Below the pieces are notes generated by a model that made no database searches, was not told where the DNA came from, and saw nothing but the letters and a program-made list of their open reading frames with translations. The position numbers and the translations under genes are program-made. A stretch of DNA of 64,000 bases from Erigeron canadensis (taxonomy: Eukaryota; Streptophyta; Magnoliopsida; Asterales; Asteraceae): positions 38,791,633 to 38,855,632 of the forward strand of contig NC_057768.1 in NCBI RefSeq assembly GCF_010389155.1. The letters run 5' to 3'. Positions 48,340 through 60,148 of the stretch are shown in pieces; position 1 is the stretch's first letter; every line of letters starts with the position of its first letter.

Positions 48340-48960
48340 AAGAGTTCAAACTGCAACTATATTTATGATATGAATTTAAAGGTGTTCCTTTTAGAAATTT
48401 AATTACAGATGATAATACTTTGGCAATGATTTATCATCTCGGTGAAGCGCAATTTGAAGTGAGTTCGAGGCTACTTTTACAAACCAGTTGTTAAGCTTGA
48501 CTCAAAGTCAATGTTTTTTTCAAGCGGGTAACCAGACATAAGATAACGAAGATGATGAAGACAATGAAGACGATGAAATTGCACCAATGGTTGATGGATC
48601 TGGTAAAAGTAAGATGGTTAATTGCAACCATTGGACCTTCTGCTGCCGGTAGGCCTCGTACCTCCTGGCTATTTTGGTGGGTTGGACGTAAAAGTAAGAT
48701 GGTTAATGGTTATCTGCAACCATTGGACCTTCTGTTGCCAGTAGGCCTCGTACCTCCTGGCTATTTTGGTGGGTTGGACCACCATTGCACGTTCTGCAAT
48801 CTCAGCCTCATACTCCGACTTTCACGCCTTCAAACGATCAATTAAAGATGTCACCGCATCTTTACGCTCGTTATCATCACTCATGTGACTCCAAACGCTG
48901 TTTGAGGCTCCAAACCATGTGATATTTGGGAATGAATCACCACAAGAAGATGCTTAACCT
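48340..48960 (+). pseudogene. Decayed coding stretch, possibly MULE transposase N-terminal region
   Basis: Frames read FRNLITDDNTLAMIYHLGEA followed by QFEVSSRLLLQ, then an acidic run (NEDDEDNEDDEIAP), interrupted by stops and frame changes. The arrangement resembles the N-terminal, pre-catalytic part of plant MuDR-type proteins. No DDE domain or zinc knuckle survives, so the call is tentative. Alternatively it is a captured host fragment. Confidence 0.35.
48604..48778. repeat. 85-bp tandem duplication inside the Mutator-like element
   Basis: TAAAAGTAAGATGGTTAA begins copies at 48604 and 48689. Both run through GGCCTCGTACCTCCTGGCTA and end GGTGGGTTGGA. Copy 2 has a 6-base insertion and a few substitutions. 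Confidence 0.85.
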
Positions 48961-49371
48961 GCCATTTTTGTAAATATAATTATTTTTTTTTTTAAGTTGG
49001 CTACCATTTTTAAAATCTTCAGCAAATGGGGTATATGAGTATGTATATATATAAACTGTAGCCTTTTTTTTGTCGTATCTAGCTCAAACCCGGTTTTCCC
49101 AATACTGGGTTCGAATCACTTGTCACGTCACTGTTCCCGATCAAAGATGCTCCTGCAAGTTGTCACATCACTCTGAACCGGCAATGGGAGAACCGGTTTC
49201 AAGCTACTTTTTCTGAAACTGGTATTGCGAATACCATGTTCCACCCAAATATTCGAAACCGGTAGTGCCACTACCGGTTTAACTGGTTCCACAATTTTTT
49301 TTTCCGAAAACTTGTTTAACAAAACACCTTTAAAAAACGTCCGTTTCAATAAAAATCTGTTGCTACATGCG

Positions 49372-51109
49372 TTGTTTCTTTTCCCTAACCTTAAAAGTAG
49401 TTGATCATAAATCAAAGTTTATCGATATAAACAAAAGAATAAAAAATAAAAAACATATAGTATTATTAAATACATCTATGTTAAAGAAAAAAAATAAAAA
49501 TACATCTATGTTAAATTGCAATCATCAAGAATAACAACATCTCTATATAACTAAGAGAGAATATATAAATACTTATGTGGCTATTTTATTTATTTGACAA
49601 CTAAGCTTTTTTTTTACGTGTAATTTTGTGATTTATTTTGTATATTATAGGAAAATCTTTTTAAAATATAAGAAAAACTTATCCTTTTTAATTCTCAAGT
49701 TTTACACGTCACTTTTGAATTTAAATATATCATTTTAATATATCATCAGAACTATAACAAACTTTTTAAAATATATAATGCATCTTCTTTTTGTGTAATT
49801 AATTCTAGAAAAATGCTAAAAGAAGCCTTTAGGGGTTCACTTAACGTGCATAAAAAGGTTGTACACTTCCATATTAAATGTCGACCCTCTGAATTTTATG
49901 GTAAGTGTACAACTAATTAATGCACCTTAACAAAAGCCCTTAGGGTTTTGTTTAGCAAAACCTAATATAGCATTTTTTGTTTTTTGTCACGTTAGATTTT
50001 TCATGGGTTGTCATTTTTTCATTTAATTTGTTACATTTATGTTATCATAATCATCAATCATAATCTTAATCATTAATATTTATTTTTTATAATACGAGTA
50101 CAAAGATGTTAATATATATTCTACATGGTTTTTAATAATTCAATGATATTAATCGTGTTTTCAAATAAGATTGTTTATGATTTTATGTTTATGTTTATTT
50201 GTTTGAAAAATATTTAATATATTATATTTTATAAATATACATCATAAAAAAGACATTTATGATTTATTAATATTTATGTTTCATTAGTCATGCTTTAACA
50301 TATATGACGTATATCATTTATTCATAAACTATGATTTTATTGTTTGCATCAGTCGTAATCTGACAGTTTTTTATGTTATCATAAATTTTAAATAATAATG
50401 TAACTATCTGTTATTATATTTTTTCTATTTATACTTTTAGTCGTTTTAATCTAGTTAACAATAAAAATAGATTTATCAAGGACTAAGATCTTATCGAGCT
50501 TAAAATAAACCGTATGTTATATTTTGTGAAAGACGAAAAACATCAATTTGTAATTTCAGGTTATTTCCAATGTTAAGGACACCTTTAGTGTCGTTAAGTG
50601 TCACATTATATGCTCACAAATCCTTATACATTCTTATAAATCATTTAATACTTATAATTTTATCTACAACCATACAAGCATCCTTACATATCTTTACATA
50701 TCATTTTATTTTCAACTAAAAACAAAAAAAAAATTCAATTAAAGACAAGTCCCTTAGTATGAGAATTCTTCAAAAAGTCTTTAGTTTTAAACAAGATTCA
50801 ACGATAAATGATATCCAAAGGTACCAAAAACACCCTATTGGAGATAGAGCTTTATCAAACACCAATTTGCAATTTTGCATGGACTACTTTACGTTATGGC
50901 GTGATTACATATACCTACCACGTAAAAACAGATAACCACTTCATGGTTGACTATTTCTTCTTTTGACCTAGGGACTAGGGTCAAATGATTAATATGCACT
51001 TCTTATAGAAAATGGCCAAACATTCATAGACTTAACGTAAGTTACTCTAAATACTCCGTAATTGCTTGCTTACTTAACAAAATGACATGAACCATGTAAT
51101 ATGAAATTG
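49372..51109. other. AT-rich intergenic region with one small MITE
   Basis: At about 49812-49972 AATGCTAAAAGAAGCCTTTAG and the reverse complement of TTTTGCTAAACAAAACCCTAAG form inverted ends, and TTGTACACTT words are mirrored inside. A second possible MITE spans about 50565-50850. No gene is visible. Confidence 0.45.
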
Positions 51110-51114
51110 AGGTG

Positions 51115-52582
51115 TGATGTGCGAAATCTAGCTTTAAATTTATAACACGATTTACCGAATAATACTGATAACTACACACTCACAGGCAGTGTACCTGATC
51201 GTATGCAGTATAGTGAAAAACTGGTAAGCCGAGATCGTTCGCAAGGACTTAAACAAGCATTTGTAAAAACGTTTAATGATTCAAGTAAAATGGGGGGTTT
51301 TGTGGCCGAATTGCCACGATGCAAGTAGTTAGTTGAAAATTAGTAATCCCAAAGGATTAATCGAAAAAGAGATTTTAGTTTAAAACAAGAATTTAAAAAT
51401 CATCCATCTTGATTTCGCTCAACAGAATGTTAGGATTGCACATTTAATGAAGTTCAAATTCAATTTAGTGATTTAATGACCGAGACTCAAATTAATCGTC
51501 AACCCCGTACCCGTCAGGTTAACAACTTATTCGACTCTCTTGCACAAACTAGTTTCATTATTAAGACCGGTACTCCGAGACGCCTTTTTATAACTTCCCT
51601 AGTTAAACAATTGTTTTGGTCATTTCAGATAACAATTTCGCCTATCGATTGTACCCAACCGTCAACCCGTCATTTCTTATCAAATATTTACTACCCTCTA
51701 TCGTACCCGTCATAGAACCAATTGCTTCTAGCTAAGCAATCAAAATAACTTATACCCGAGTCCTAGTCGTCACTAAAAAAAAATGAGCACAAATTATCCG
51801 CAATCAATAATTGAATAACAAAGAATTAATAGATTAAGTTCACGACAAAATGTTAAATCAAATCACTTGAATTAATAAATATTGTGCAATCCCTACATAA
51901 TGTCTCACTCCATCAAGATGGATGAAAAGGTGATTAGCCACTCATATTGAAATACAAATAACAAATCAAAAATGAAGGAATTCATCGTTACCGAGTACAA
52001 AGAATTGAACGGAAATAACGAGGATAATCCAATTGTAATATCGATCTTCAAAGATGAGAAATCTGATCAAAAGTCTCCAAAAAGGGTTTATAAGACGGCT
52101 GCCAAATGTAACATAGGGTTTTGGGGTGAAAAACAAGCTATTTATATGTTTCCCAAAAAATAATGTGCAGAGTCGAACATAAGCTGCTGCGCAGCTCCCT
52201 TTGACCGCAGTTGACTTCTTGACTTTTATTGACTTTGCTGGAAACCCACTAGACGAGCTGCTGCGCAGCTTCGGCTCCCTGTTTTACAGCTGCTGCGCAG
52301 CTTGGGTCTTCTGTTTAATAGCTGCTGCGCAGCTTGTCTTGATTCCAGGTTTGACTTTCATTGACTTTCACCAAACTTCATCCAAACGACCCGGAAATCA
52401 TCCGTAAGCACTTATTTCACTCAAAGAATGTCGTTTTCTTCCGAAATACGCTCAAGTATCTGCTACTAACCTGAAACACTAACAAATACCATAAACGCAA
52501 CAAATGTATATAAAACGACTCATTAAACATGCTAACTTAACTATATAAGCCGTGGGAAATGGGTATAAAATACGACATATCA
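51115..52582 (-). mobile_element. Solo LTR of a retrotransposon, 1468 bp
   Basis: Bounded by TGATGTGCG and the reverse complement of TGATATGTCG (TG...CA). The 5-bp target duplication AGGTG is perfect at 51110-51114 and 52583-52587. No gag, pol, primer site or second LTR is present, so it is best read as the product of LTR-LTR recombination. The minus orientation is tentative and rests on a TATA-like CTTATATAG near 52540. Small ORFs inside are not genes. Confidence 0.82.
52182..52335. repeat. Four copies of the palindrome AGCTGCTGCGCAGCT
   Basis: The 15-base quasi-palindrome (AGCTGC-TGC-GCAGCT) begins at about 52182, 52256, 52290 and 52320, each in a different context, inside the solo LTR. 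It is GC-rich against an AT-rich background. Confidence 0.9.
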
Positions 52583-52810
52583 AGGTGTCACTTCAGGTAT
52601 TTAAGGTCATTTTTTTTTACGAGTGAGTTTATAATTGAATTTGATAAGGCTTCAGTATAAAATCAAGTAAAGAGTTATATGAAATTATGCTAAATAAAAG
52701 AAAATTCATTTTTTAACCAAATCCTCATCCAATATTATACTACCAACCAATGGTAAAGTGCAAGAAACGGTAAAAGGACCCGGGTGAGGACAAACAAAAT
52801 AATTTACTTA

Positions 52811-53672
52811 GGCCGGTCCTTATAGCCCGTCAGCCCCGCGTCCGGTGTGCGTCCGACACAACAATCGGCCCAGACACTAGTAGCACCGGTTGCGTCTGGG
52901 CGGTGGCTTCCGAATTTATACGCAAGAAGGAGGCATCAGGTGGGGTCTGAAATAAAAAAAACATTTATTTATTCCACTTTTAAAACCAACTGCTACTTTC
53001 AATTTTAATTTTTTATAATTTTTTTTTCAAACCTCTATTTATTCTCAACTTCATACTACCATTTCAAATCACAACTTATTTCTTTACACTCCTTTTCATC
53101 TTCCATAAACCATTTTTCATAAACCATTCCACAATGTCTAGAAGTGTGTGGACTCAATCAGAAGATCTTTGTTTGTCGAGGTGTTGGGTGTTGAGGGGAC
53201 CGGACCCTGTTACAGGTAGGTGTGAAATAAATAATCCCGGCGTATCCTTTTGGGACGACGTTACTGCAATGTTCAACACGGAGACCACTGAAGGATCACG
53301 AAGCAAGGCTCAACTGCAAGGTCATTGGAACAGGATTCGGAAGGATTGCAAACAGTTTGAGGCAATTAGCTCGCAATTGAATGCATAGGAGAGGGTCGAC
53401 GATGATGAGCAATGTATTTCATGTTTTTTCCAGTACTGTCTTTTTTATTGTTGTAGTATCTTTTATTTTTAAGTAATGTAATGTGTTTTAACTATAATAA
53501 AATGTGTTTGTTTAGTTTTGTGAAAAATAAAAATAGAATAATATAATAATGGATGAATAGTGTTAGAAGTGGGGGTTATAAGGAAGGGTGTGTCTTGGTG
53601 TGTCTAGAAGAGAGAAAAACTGATGAATAGTGTTAAACGTGGGTTAGAATTGGTTCCTTATAAGGAGAGTCC
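52811..53672 (+). mobile_element. Non-autonomous PIF/Harbinger element, 862 bp
   Basis: The ends GGCCGGTCCTTATA and the reverse complement of GGACTCTCCTTATA have a TTA target duplication at 52808-52810 and 53673-53675. It keeps the start of an element protein (53134-53388) but no DDE transposase. Confidence 0.82.
53134..53388 (+). pseudogene. Truncated Myb/SANT-like ORF of a PIF/Harbinger element
   Basis: 84 residues. RSVWTQSEDLCLSRCWV is the first helix of a trihelix/SANT-like fold. VSFWDDVTAMFN and RSKAQLQGHWNRIRKDCKQF follow, a pattern typical of the accessory DNA-binding protein that PIF/Harbinger elements encode (often mis-annotated as glutathione S-transferase T3-like). The ORF stops after about one third of the usual length. 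It is therefore a deletion derivative, not a host gene. Confidence 0.7.
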
Positions 53673-53681
53673 TTACTAAAT

Positions 53682-53813
53682 GGGAAATGATATTCGTACC
53701 ACGATTTTTGATAGATGTACCACAACGTACAAGTTTTACAACTGACTGTACAAACCAGTATTGCACAGTTGTGGTAAATCTACCAAAATAAGTGGTACTA
53801 ATATCACTTCCCG
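53682..53813. mobile_element. 132-bp MITE, GGGAAGTGATAT family, copy 2
   Basis: The inverted ends GGGAAATGATATTCGTACCAC and the reverse complement of CGGGAAGTGATATTAGTACC have a perfect 8-bp duplication TACTAAAT at 53674-53681 and 53814-53821. It landed on the right border of the Harbinger element, whose TTA it overlaps. Confidence 0.85.
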
Positions 53814-53821
53814 TACTAAAT

Positions 53822-55309
53822 AGAACCTCAAACTTATTCTACATCTGCCATAAAGACCCAGGGCCTTTCACACTAGTAAATTAACAACCAGAATGAGTGG
53901 TTTAACATTATAAACAAAGCATCAAATGATGGAGGATCTCATGACTGATCCCACTGTGATGCGGCCGTATATATAGAATCAAGCAGTAGACCCCAAGTCA
54001 GTAACTCCCATTTCAATGCAAGAGGACCATGGAGGAAATGCACCAATTAGTACATTTATAGAAATCACTTCTTTTGATATTATGGAAATCCAAAAAACTG
54101 CAAGTATCTTTTATTTTTTATTTTTACAATTGACTTTCGAATAGTCGGTTAGGTCCTCACACGACTGCGGATGATCAGTTGTCTAAATCGGGTCTCACTA
54201 CCACGAGCCAAACAACAATGCCAAAGGAAAAACCCCACTAGGCTTTCTCTAACAATTGTTATTAATCGAGTATCGATATACATTTGTCAATATTCAAACC
54301 TCCACCTCATTTTTTTTTCCCAAGCAACATGCCTGCATCGTTCAAATCATTGACTTGCCATATCGCTTTCTGTCATTCAACGAGTTTCATGCTCCAAGCA
54401 CGATTAAAAAGATCATCAAGACATTCGTGAATAAACTAGAACCACCGATGTTCCATTATTTTAGATACTTGCATCCTGCCAATGGAAACTCTTTCACAAG
54501 ATAAAGAACAATTATCAATCGATTCAATTCTTTTAAGGGCATGAAAGTGAATGGACGTAGTCATCAAGCCACACTGTCACTTATAGCCTTCTTTGTTGAG
54601 TTTGCCACATTAGAATGGACACATTTATTGGCCCAATTTTGCTGCAGGAGGTTTTTGCCGGAAATGGTCTGGAGTATCATCATCTACAGAACATCTTCGT
54701 TCGTTATTTCACTGAGAAAGAAACCAAATGTCAACACGAGGGAGATATTCTGTATCCGGGCTTTTCATTTCATCATCAATACGTCATCATCTTCTAATCT
54801 CTCTTTGACACCTCCCAAATTTATTCCCATGTCATTTCCCTCAACACCCCTTGATCTTTAAGCTGAAATACCATAGAGAACTGATTTTTAAATTTATCAG
54901 TTAAAACCGCCAAATCAACCAATCTATTTTTCATTGTATTGTATTGGTTCAACACATATTGGCAGTTTGGCACTAAAATGGAAATAGATTAACTATAATG
55001 GTCATATAACCAAATATGATTTGGCAATAGAGTGCAAAATTACCAAACAAATATAATACTTCTAATTTTTTCACTTTGGCCTACTCAAACAATATTTATA
55101 ACAGCTGATGGGTTGGTTCACTTGTGTAAAATGGCCTAACTATAACAGTTACAAATGTTATTGCTCATTTCTTGATTTTGTCTTTTGTTTAAATAACAGA
55201 ATACAAAAAGAATCATTATAAAAACAAGATACAGCTATGTAAAACTGAAGTTTCTTTGTAGAAGATCAATTTGGGGGGAAAAAATCAGGTAAGCTGAAAG
55301 TGGAATTCT
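53822..55309. other. Intergenic, unidentified decayed ORFs
   Basis: Around 54171-54861 several frames stay open for 60-106 codons (for example LPYRFLSFNEFHAPSTIKKI), separated by stops. The base composition is less AT-rich than its surroundings. It may be a dead gene or element, but no family is recognisable on either strand. Confidence 0.35.
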
Positions 55310-58300
55310 CTAGCTTGACATCATGTCGTTACCGATCGACTGCAGTGCTTGGTTTGCAAAATAACGGACATCAACATCCGGGTCCTCAGATAGCTCAACT
55401 AGACATGGCTTAATGATGCTCTCCACGACCTGTAGAACAGAAGATATATTAAGGTCATGCACACAACCTGACAAACTCATCATTTTACACTATATGGAAT
55501 AAGCACATGAGTTAATACATATCCTTTTTAATGTTGAACTTGATAATTTTTTTATAGCTGTCAATGGACTTAGGTAGAAAATAACTTACAGAATGGTCAA
55601 CAATGGGAATTAGGGATTGCAAGACCTTTGCCACGTTGAATTTTATATTGGGTACTCTGAAAACACAAATTTCTTGTAGATAAGCAACAAAAAACAAAAA
55701 AGAAAGATAATATACTTGAAGAACTGCATTCACCTGTCTTTGGAGACGTTTACAATCACGGGAAGCAATTTAGAACAAGTAATTTCTGACCCCATAACAG
55801 GGGCGAGTAGGGAGATTGCACGAAGAACTGTCATGCGATGCAAGTAATGTGGGTTGTTAACCATATCCAACACCTGCCATTTAAAAAAGTAGTTTTAAAA
55901 AATACCAAATACACCAACTATTATTTTATCCATTGTCTCACAATCTCAAAGGACAGCATTCTATGAATCTTGGTCCTTGGCAAGAAAAATGATAGACACG
56001 TTATGATGATTATCTGACAACTGCTCAGACAAACTTATGCAGGGAAAATAACACAAATATTTCCAGAACATTCAAAAACTAGTAAAAGCGCTAGCTTTGG
56101 CTCCTAACTTGATTGAGAATAACACATATCTTTTAACAAGACCTTTTATAATCTAGCATGGTACCAGCACAATGACCAGGGTTTGATAGAATTGGGGAGG
56201 TTTTACAGGTTTTTGGGAGGTTTTCAGGGGTTTCTAGCAGTTTCCGGTGGTTTCGTGTGGTCACCCGCAGTGGGTTGTTGTTGGTGGTGGTGATGAAAGG
56301 AAGTAAAGGATGAGGTAGAGGGTCTTTGGCAACAGAGACATAAAAAAAGGAAGAGGTTGATTTGAGGTGGCAAAATGTTATGGATATAGATAATGAGTTA
56401 CTGCATGCTTTTTTATCCGGGCCAAGAGAATTAACCTGTGGAACTATGTGCTGCATTGCCCAATCCGGGCCAAATTCTTCTGCAAGACGCTTTAAATTAT
56501 TAGCAGCAGCATCTCTGATGGAGTAAACCTGCAACACATTCATTTCTAAGGTCAGGGACCTGTATGTGCGGGTTTATACTTTATAGGTGTATATAATACA
56601 GTACAATATAATGAGAGTGAAGACTAACCTTGTCCTGTAACCATTTCATGCAGAGGGCACCTAGCTTATCATCAAAAAATCCTACACCTAACTGACTTGC
56701 CAATAGAGGTATGTATTCAATTATAGCCAATCGAACCCTCCAATGTCTGTCCTCTGCAAGTTCAACTATTGCTGGCAGTAATGATTGAGACAAAAGATCA
56801 ATTCCGATAACCTGCATCAACAATTAACATCAGAATCACTAAATAGAAAACCATTATCAGGTGTTCCAACCATCATATCTAGCTTATGACCATTAGCTAT
56901 CAGCTACACTTGCAAATTAATGATACATAATAGAAATCAAAATAGATAAGTGTGAGTATACCTGATTCACTTGATCAAGCTTGCTGATAATATTGAGGCG
57001 TACATCTGGGAACTCATCTTTGAGAAGTGAAAGAAAAATAGGAAGGAGTTGATCGATTGTTGCATCCTATACCACCAAATATGAAGAACAAGACATTTAC
57101 TAAATTCATCAACATAATCAATGTTGTAAAGATAAATTATATAAAATCCTTACCTTTCCTAAAACAGGGGCCATGCCCATTATAACAGAGGCCAAGGCAG
57201 ACCTAACATGTTGTGACGAATCTGATGACAATTCCTACATGTCATTGGAAGATGTAAGATGGATGAATAAAAAACAATAGATCACCATATAAACAAAAGC
57301 TTGGGGATTTGAGAGTGAGCAAGCCCACCTTGACACAAGGAAGAATATGCTGGATTGCAAGTTCTGCATTCAGAATCCGGGAAAATTTGGTGACCTTTCC
57401 AGCAGCTGCTATGCGGACTTCAGCTTCATTATCTCTAAGTAGCCTTACATATGCTGGAACCAACTCCGACCTGTTGATTTCAAAAAGGCAACAAATAGTA
57501 ACCATCGATTAGTGTCACCAAAATGAGATCATCGCAAATAAGTGGGACAAGATGATATACACAAGTTCTAATCACAATATATAAGATATACTAACTTTAC
57601 TGATGAAAATATCAGATGAAAAGAAAGCTTCAAATACAAACATACTTGGTAGGTTCAGTGCCCACAGCTTCACATAGTTCATATAACTGGTTAGCAACCA
57701 TATACCGAACACGCCATGACTTGTCCTAGAAGAAGATACCATTTGAATAGTAAGTTAATGGAAAAAAGGAATGTATCGAAAAAGAACTCGTATTTAACAC
57801 AGATATACATAAGATAAGCAACAAGTATGAAGAATATACTGATGCATACAAAAGCATATAGATGACATAAAGCTTGCCAGGACAGCCATTAGCAGTCAAA
57901 AGTGGGCCACACAAGAAATAAATTCATACATATATCTTTGAGATTTTTACCATGTAACTCTGCCCAAACTAAAATATATCGGAGGAATAAGAAAGAACAG
58001 TAAAGCAGGAATCCATAACTTATAGAACTGAGTTCACCTGAGAAAAACTGACTATCACAGGAAGAATATGTGTGACACAGTCCTGAGGCTGTAGTAACTT
58101 CCCGAGTGCAGCACATCCCTCAACGGCCAGTAAACGTACAGAATCTTGATCTGAGGACAAATATAGTACGGCATTAAAAAAAATAATAAATGACAGAATT
58201 AGAAACTGTAAGCAAGATTTGTATTTTTACCATCCTGTGTAAGATCCTCAAATATTTGCATGATGTCAGTCTTGAGATGAGCAGGATCCATGGTAGCAGC

Positions 58301-58972
58301 AAACTTCCCCAAATTTGTAGCAGCAGATCTTCTAACCATAGGCATGTCATCTTGACATAACTGACTATATACTGACCTCAACTCTGCCTTCAAGGTAGCT
58401 GGGGCACTAGGATATGCAATGTGAAACAGTCCACAAGCAGACACTCGTGCAGTGAACCATTCGCCTCCTGCCAGCCTCTGCATCCATTAAAATCAATATG
58501 AACTCCAAAAAACAGACAGCACAAGGATATAAAAGTCCACAATGCGAAATGCTTCTTAAAATGCTAGATTTAAACAAACCTTGACCAGTGGTACAAAGGA
58601 GTCGACCAAATCAGTCTCCCTCATCTGTGATCCAATCCTGCATAACGACTCCACAGCTTTCTCCCTCACGCAAGTCTCCTCAACAGTGCAGAGAGTTTCG
58701 AGAGGGGGTAGCAACACATTGGCATGCTCCACTCCTCCAACGTAAGGTATAAACACACCCAATTCATCCGCCATTGCAAGAAGGACCTCGTCGTCATCAT
58801 CATTGTTTTCACTCAAGAACGGAATCAACTCTTTTCGTGTACGCTCCTCCCCTAGAGCACGTGCAATAGTTGACAACCTCCTAATTGAGTTTAACCGAAG
58901 TTGGATATCGTCATTCTTCAACTCATCTATCAATACTGCTATTGGGTACAAAGGCTCTTCGGTCATCGACAT
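55310..58972 (-). CDS. PP2AA: Serine/threonine phosphatase 2A 65-kDa regulatory subunit A (HEAT repeats)
   Basis: The scaffold subunit of PP2A holds catalytic C and variable B subunits; in Arabidopsis RCN1/PP2AA2/PP2AA3 act in auxin transport and stress signalling. Twelve exons, listed 5' to 3': 58972-58580, 58477-58231, 58150-58038, 57725-57646, 57470-57329, 57234-57154, 57066-56962, 56811-56629, 56528-56436, 55873-55734, 55656-55590 and 55429-55310. They give 1764 nt, i.e. 587 residues plus stop, the normal length for the family. The protein is a run of about 15 HEAT repeats, for example [20 protein letters not shown] at the start and the repeated pattern ending in DxxxxVR/L ([44 protein letters not shown]). 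It ends IGNDMMSS. A 5'UTR intron runs from about 59721 to 58993. The gene appears intact. Confidence 0.96.
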
Positions 58973-60148
58973 TGCACTTCAAAATACCACTGCATTCAAA
59001 TCCAAGATGAGCTATTAGCACATCGTAATCCAAAAATCGATGCAAACCTCAGACAAATTGCAAACTTAGCACACGTGTTTTTTACATGAAAGTATGTGCT
59101 TATTCATTTATTTCCATATTATCGAACACCCTGTCTGACACCACCAAAGCCACCAAAAACTGCCAAATAATCGGAAACCGTCTAAAGTATTTGCTGCCGA
59201 TGTTTTGCACTAGCACCATGCTAGGAGTGTTTATGTAAAGCAATCACCACCCCCTATCCCCCAAATGGCCGAATCCCACGGCTTTCAATCAATTTACTCG
59301 TAATATAATAACGAAACATAGCATACATACATACATACACATAGATATAATAATATTGAAACATAACACATATAGCATAGATACATACATAGATATATAC
59401 ATCAATATACGAATACTTTTTGGCATAAACCACATTTCTGCTAGTCTAGTAAAAATCAATCATTTATTGAACAAAAAATACACATTATTCATATAACATT
59501 TAACAGCTATAGAATCAAATCAAAATATAAAACTATGAGATCTAGGACCAACCCTAAATCAAGCAAAAAAAGATCCAGATAAAAACATAAGAAATAATAA
59601 ACCTGAATATGCTATGTTGATTATGCAAATATATATGGATCAAATAATAATTATAATAATAGAACAGTTATAAAAGAGGGGAAAATTCGAGATATTTGAA
59701 TTGAATGGATCTGAATCTTACCAGAATATTAATAAATATAAAATTGAATGCGGTTTTTAGTTATAGGTTTTGATATTATAATTCTGAAAACCACCACAGA
59801 GATTATATTTTTTTTATTTTTTAAAAAAATTTTGTTATTATAATTCTGATATTGTAGCTCTGCAGTGCGTATCGATAAAGAGGGATGGAGAAATAAGAAA
59901 TTTTGGCACTTTTCAGGGAACATATGTTTAAGAAAGTCCCCCTTAAGTATGATTTAGTTGTTCTTTTAGGCATTAAACTTAAACTACTTTAATTAAGCAT
60001 GATAATAACAAACTGTAGTTTTTATTTTCATTTTAGGGTTTTATACGATGTTTTAGTTTCGAACCTTATTATGTAAATATTTTAAGAACGACCACATAAA
60101 AAGGTTTTTAAAAAATGGTCAAAGAAATATAGAGTAATTTAAAAGTTA
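58973..60148 (-). other. 5'UTR intron, leader exon and promoter side of PP2AA
   Basis: On the minus strand a donor CTG|GTAAGA at 59721 and an acceptor GCAG near 58993 define a 5'UTR intron of about 730 bp, placing the leader exon to the right of 59722. Leader introns are common in this gene family. The intron contains CATA-rich microsatellite sequence at about 59320-59400. Confidence 0.6.

Larger units (their letters stand above)
47328..49371 (+). mobile_element. Mutator-like element with inverted ends of about 250 bp, internally decayed
   Basis: The left arm (47328 to about 47580) and right arm (about 49090-49371) are inverted copies. Both begin CGCATGTWGC and carry AAACCGGTAGTGCCACTACCGG-like words, GTTTTCGRAAA and AACGTTTTT. 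The interior holds a foldback MITE (47651-48030), a decayed coding stretch (about 48340-48960) and an 85-bp tandem repeat. No target duplication was fixed. Confidence 0.65.

Noticed and set aside
56133..56435. Extension of a PP2AA exon to a 136-codon ORF
   Set aside because: The frame reads into intron past the GT donor at 56435 and loses HEAT-repeat character.
57726..58116. Minus ORFs of 62 and 75 codons inside the PP2AA gene
   Set aside because: They run through introns. The exon chain already gives the complete 587-residue protein.
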